The position numbers and the translations under genes were made by a program. Shown in pieces: positions 63,373 to 64,000 of a stretch of DNA of 64,000 nt. Numbering within the stretch: the stretch's first letter is position 1; the number at the start of each line of letters is the position of its first letter. The notes beneath the pieces are model-generated. The model had not been told where the DNA came from. It saw only the letters and a program-made list of their open reading frames with translations, and did not search any database. The stretch is from Knufia peltigerae. Lineage: Eukaryota > Ascomycota > Eurotiomycetes > Chaetothyriales > Trichomeriaceae. Where the stretch lies: positions 124,001 through 188,000 of the forward strand of contig JAPDRN010000007.1 of NCBI GenBank assembly GCA_030247855.1, read 5' to 3'.

Positions 63373-64000
63373 ATCGGATCGTCCACCTCTTCCCCCCTCT
63401 TGACCCTGTCTCTGTTCTCTTCTTCACTCCTTCTTCTTATTGTTCTTCTCCCACCTTGGTCGTCTTCGTCAAGCTCCAAATCTCTCCCCAACAAACCCTC
63501 CTCTTCTTCTTGATCGTGATGTCTGGCTTCATCCCTGCTCTCGTCCAGACCTATACTCCCACCCGGTTTTTTCCCCTCCTCTCTCCTCCCAATCACCACG
63601 TTCCCGACCGCCAACAGTCCGGCACCCAGGAACCACAACCCGCTCAATTTCTCCCCAAACACCATCCACCCCAATACGGCCGTGATGACAAAGTTGGCGC
63701 TGACGTTGACGATGCTGACTCGCGTCGTGCTGTCGCCTCGGGTCAGGGCGGCCGTGAAGAGAGCCCACATGGCCGCGTTGAATGCTAGATTCAAAAGAAA
63801 AAAAGTCCCGCGCACGAGAAACTCGACCACCTTGTTCGAGGCCGACAAGGAAAAAAAGGTCGCAATGTGGGAGGACAGGGTTGAAGTGAGGGCCGTGGTT
63901 GTACTAGATACAAAATCCTCAGTGAGTGGTCAGTTTATGTGCCTTTGACCAAAAAGGACGTACAATTCTCGGGGTACGGGATGGACAATCAGAGGGGTCG
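63369..64000 (-). CDS. DMT/EamA-type small membrane protein (TMEM42-like), 3' part
   Basis: The gene runs in from beyond 64000. An exon piece 64000-63964 is joined to exon 63903-63369 through a GTACGT donor and a TATCTAG acceptor, phase 2, giving REF-TTTALTSTL. Membrane segments are LVRGTFFLLNLAFNAAMWALFT, VSANFVITAVLGWMVFG and LSGLWFLGAGLLAVGNVVIG. The VFGEKLSGLWFLGAGLLAVG pattern is typical of the last two helices of the EamA/drug-metabolite transporter fold, as in TMEM42. The final 70 residues are a charged Glu/Asp/Arg tail ending VDDPI. A single EamA repeat suggests a small dimeric transporter-like protein of unknown substrate. Confidence 0.75.

Noticed and set aside
1..64000. Transposons, CRISPR arrays, tRNA and rRNA genes
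   Set aside because: No reverse transcriptase, transposase or long terminal repeats; no spaced direct repeats; sites resembling tRNA T-loops (for example near 1110, 2930 and 10200) lack the matching stems.

Overview
The window is nuclear DNA of a filamentous ascomycete (Pezizomycotina). Evidence: genes on both strands are split by short introns (about 50-155 nt) with ascomycete-type donors and CTNAC-like branch sites; a Sec1 gene start sits in a perfect GCCGCCATGG context; and the gene set is typical of the group (Het-C, a HET-domain protein, a NoxB-type NADPH oxidase, CYP504, an Mtr-type permease, PLAC8 and T5orf172 proteins). The order or genus cannot be told from sequence reading alone. 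No transposon, rRNA, tRNA or CRISPR array was recognised.

Layout. 0-6.3 kb: end of a small secreted protein gene, a short-chain dehydrogenase, a DUF3237 protein and a D-aminopeptidase-like serine hydrolase; this is the most accessory-looking stretch. 7-20 kb: a membrane-anchored T5orf172 (GIY-YIG superfamily) protein, a PLAC8 protein, a GH127 glycosidase, a caspase-fold protease and an amino acid permease. 22-32 kb: housekeeping genes (Prp22 spliceosomal helicase, a 92-aa conserved-looking protein, Suv3 mitochondrial RNA helicase) followed by noxB. 33-35 kb: a reading frame that looks broken. 35-52 kb: a compact core block with Sec1, a G-patch protein, an Env9-like reductase, CYP504, a HAD phosphatase, mitochondrial She9/Mdm33, the Rieske protein of complex III, a Dpb3-like histone-fold subunit and a ClC chloride/proton exchanger. 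52-64 kb: an acidic His-rich protein, het-C, a low-complexity protein, a HET-domain gene and the end of a DMT/TMEM42-like membrane protein.

How the genes relate. Most neighbours are functionally unrelated, as usual in fungal chromosomes. Several pairs share short divergent promoters (G-patch/Env9-like, HAD/She9, Dpb3/ClC, broken gene/Sec1). The most notable arrangement is a het-C homologue about 4.6 kb from a HET-domain gene. This recalls the linked het-c/pin-c incompatibility pair of Neurospora crassa and is the best candidate for an allorecognition (programmed cell death) locus here. A caspase-fold gene and noxB lie on the same segment, but nothing in the sequence ties them to it.

A nine-base motif, TACGGAGTA, occurs ten times by eye, always outside coding sequence, far more than expected by chance. 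Exon borders given below were deduced by hand from splice signals, phase and protein continuity; many listed starts were moved from non-ATG codons to the first sensible ATG.
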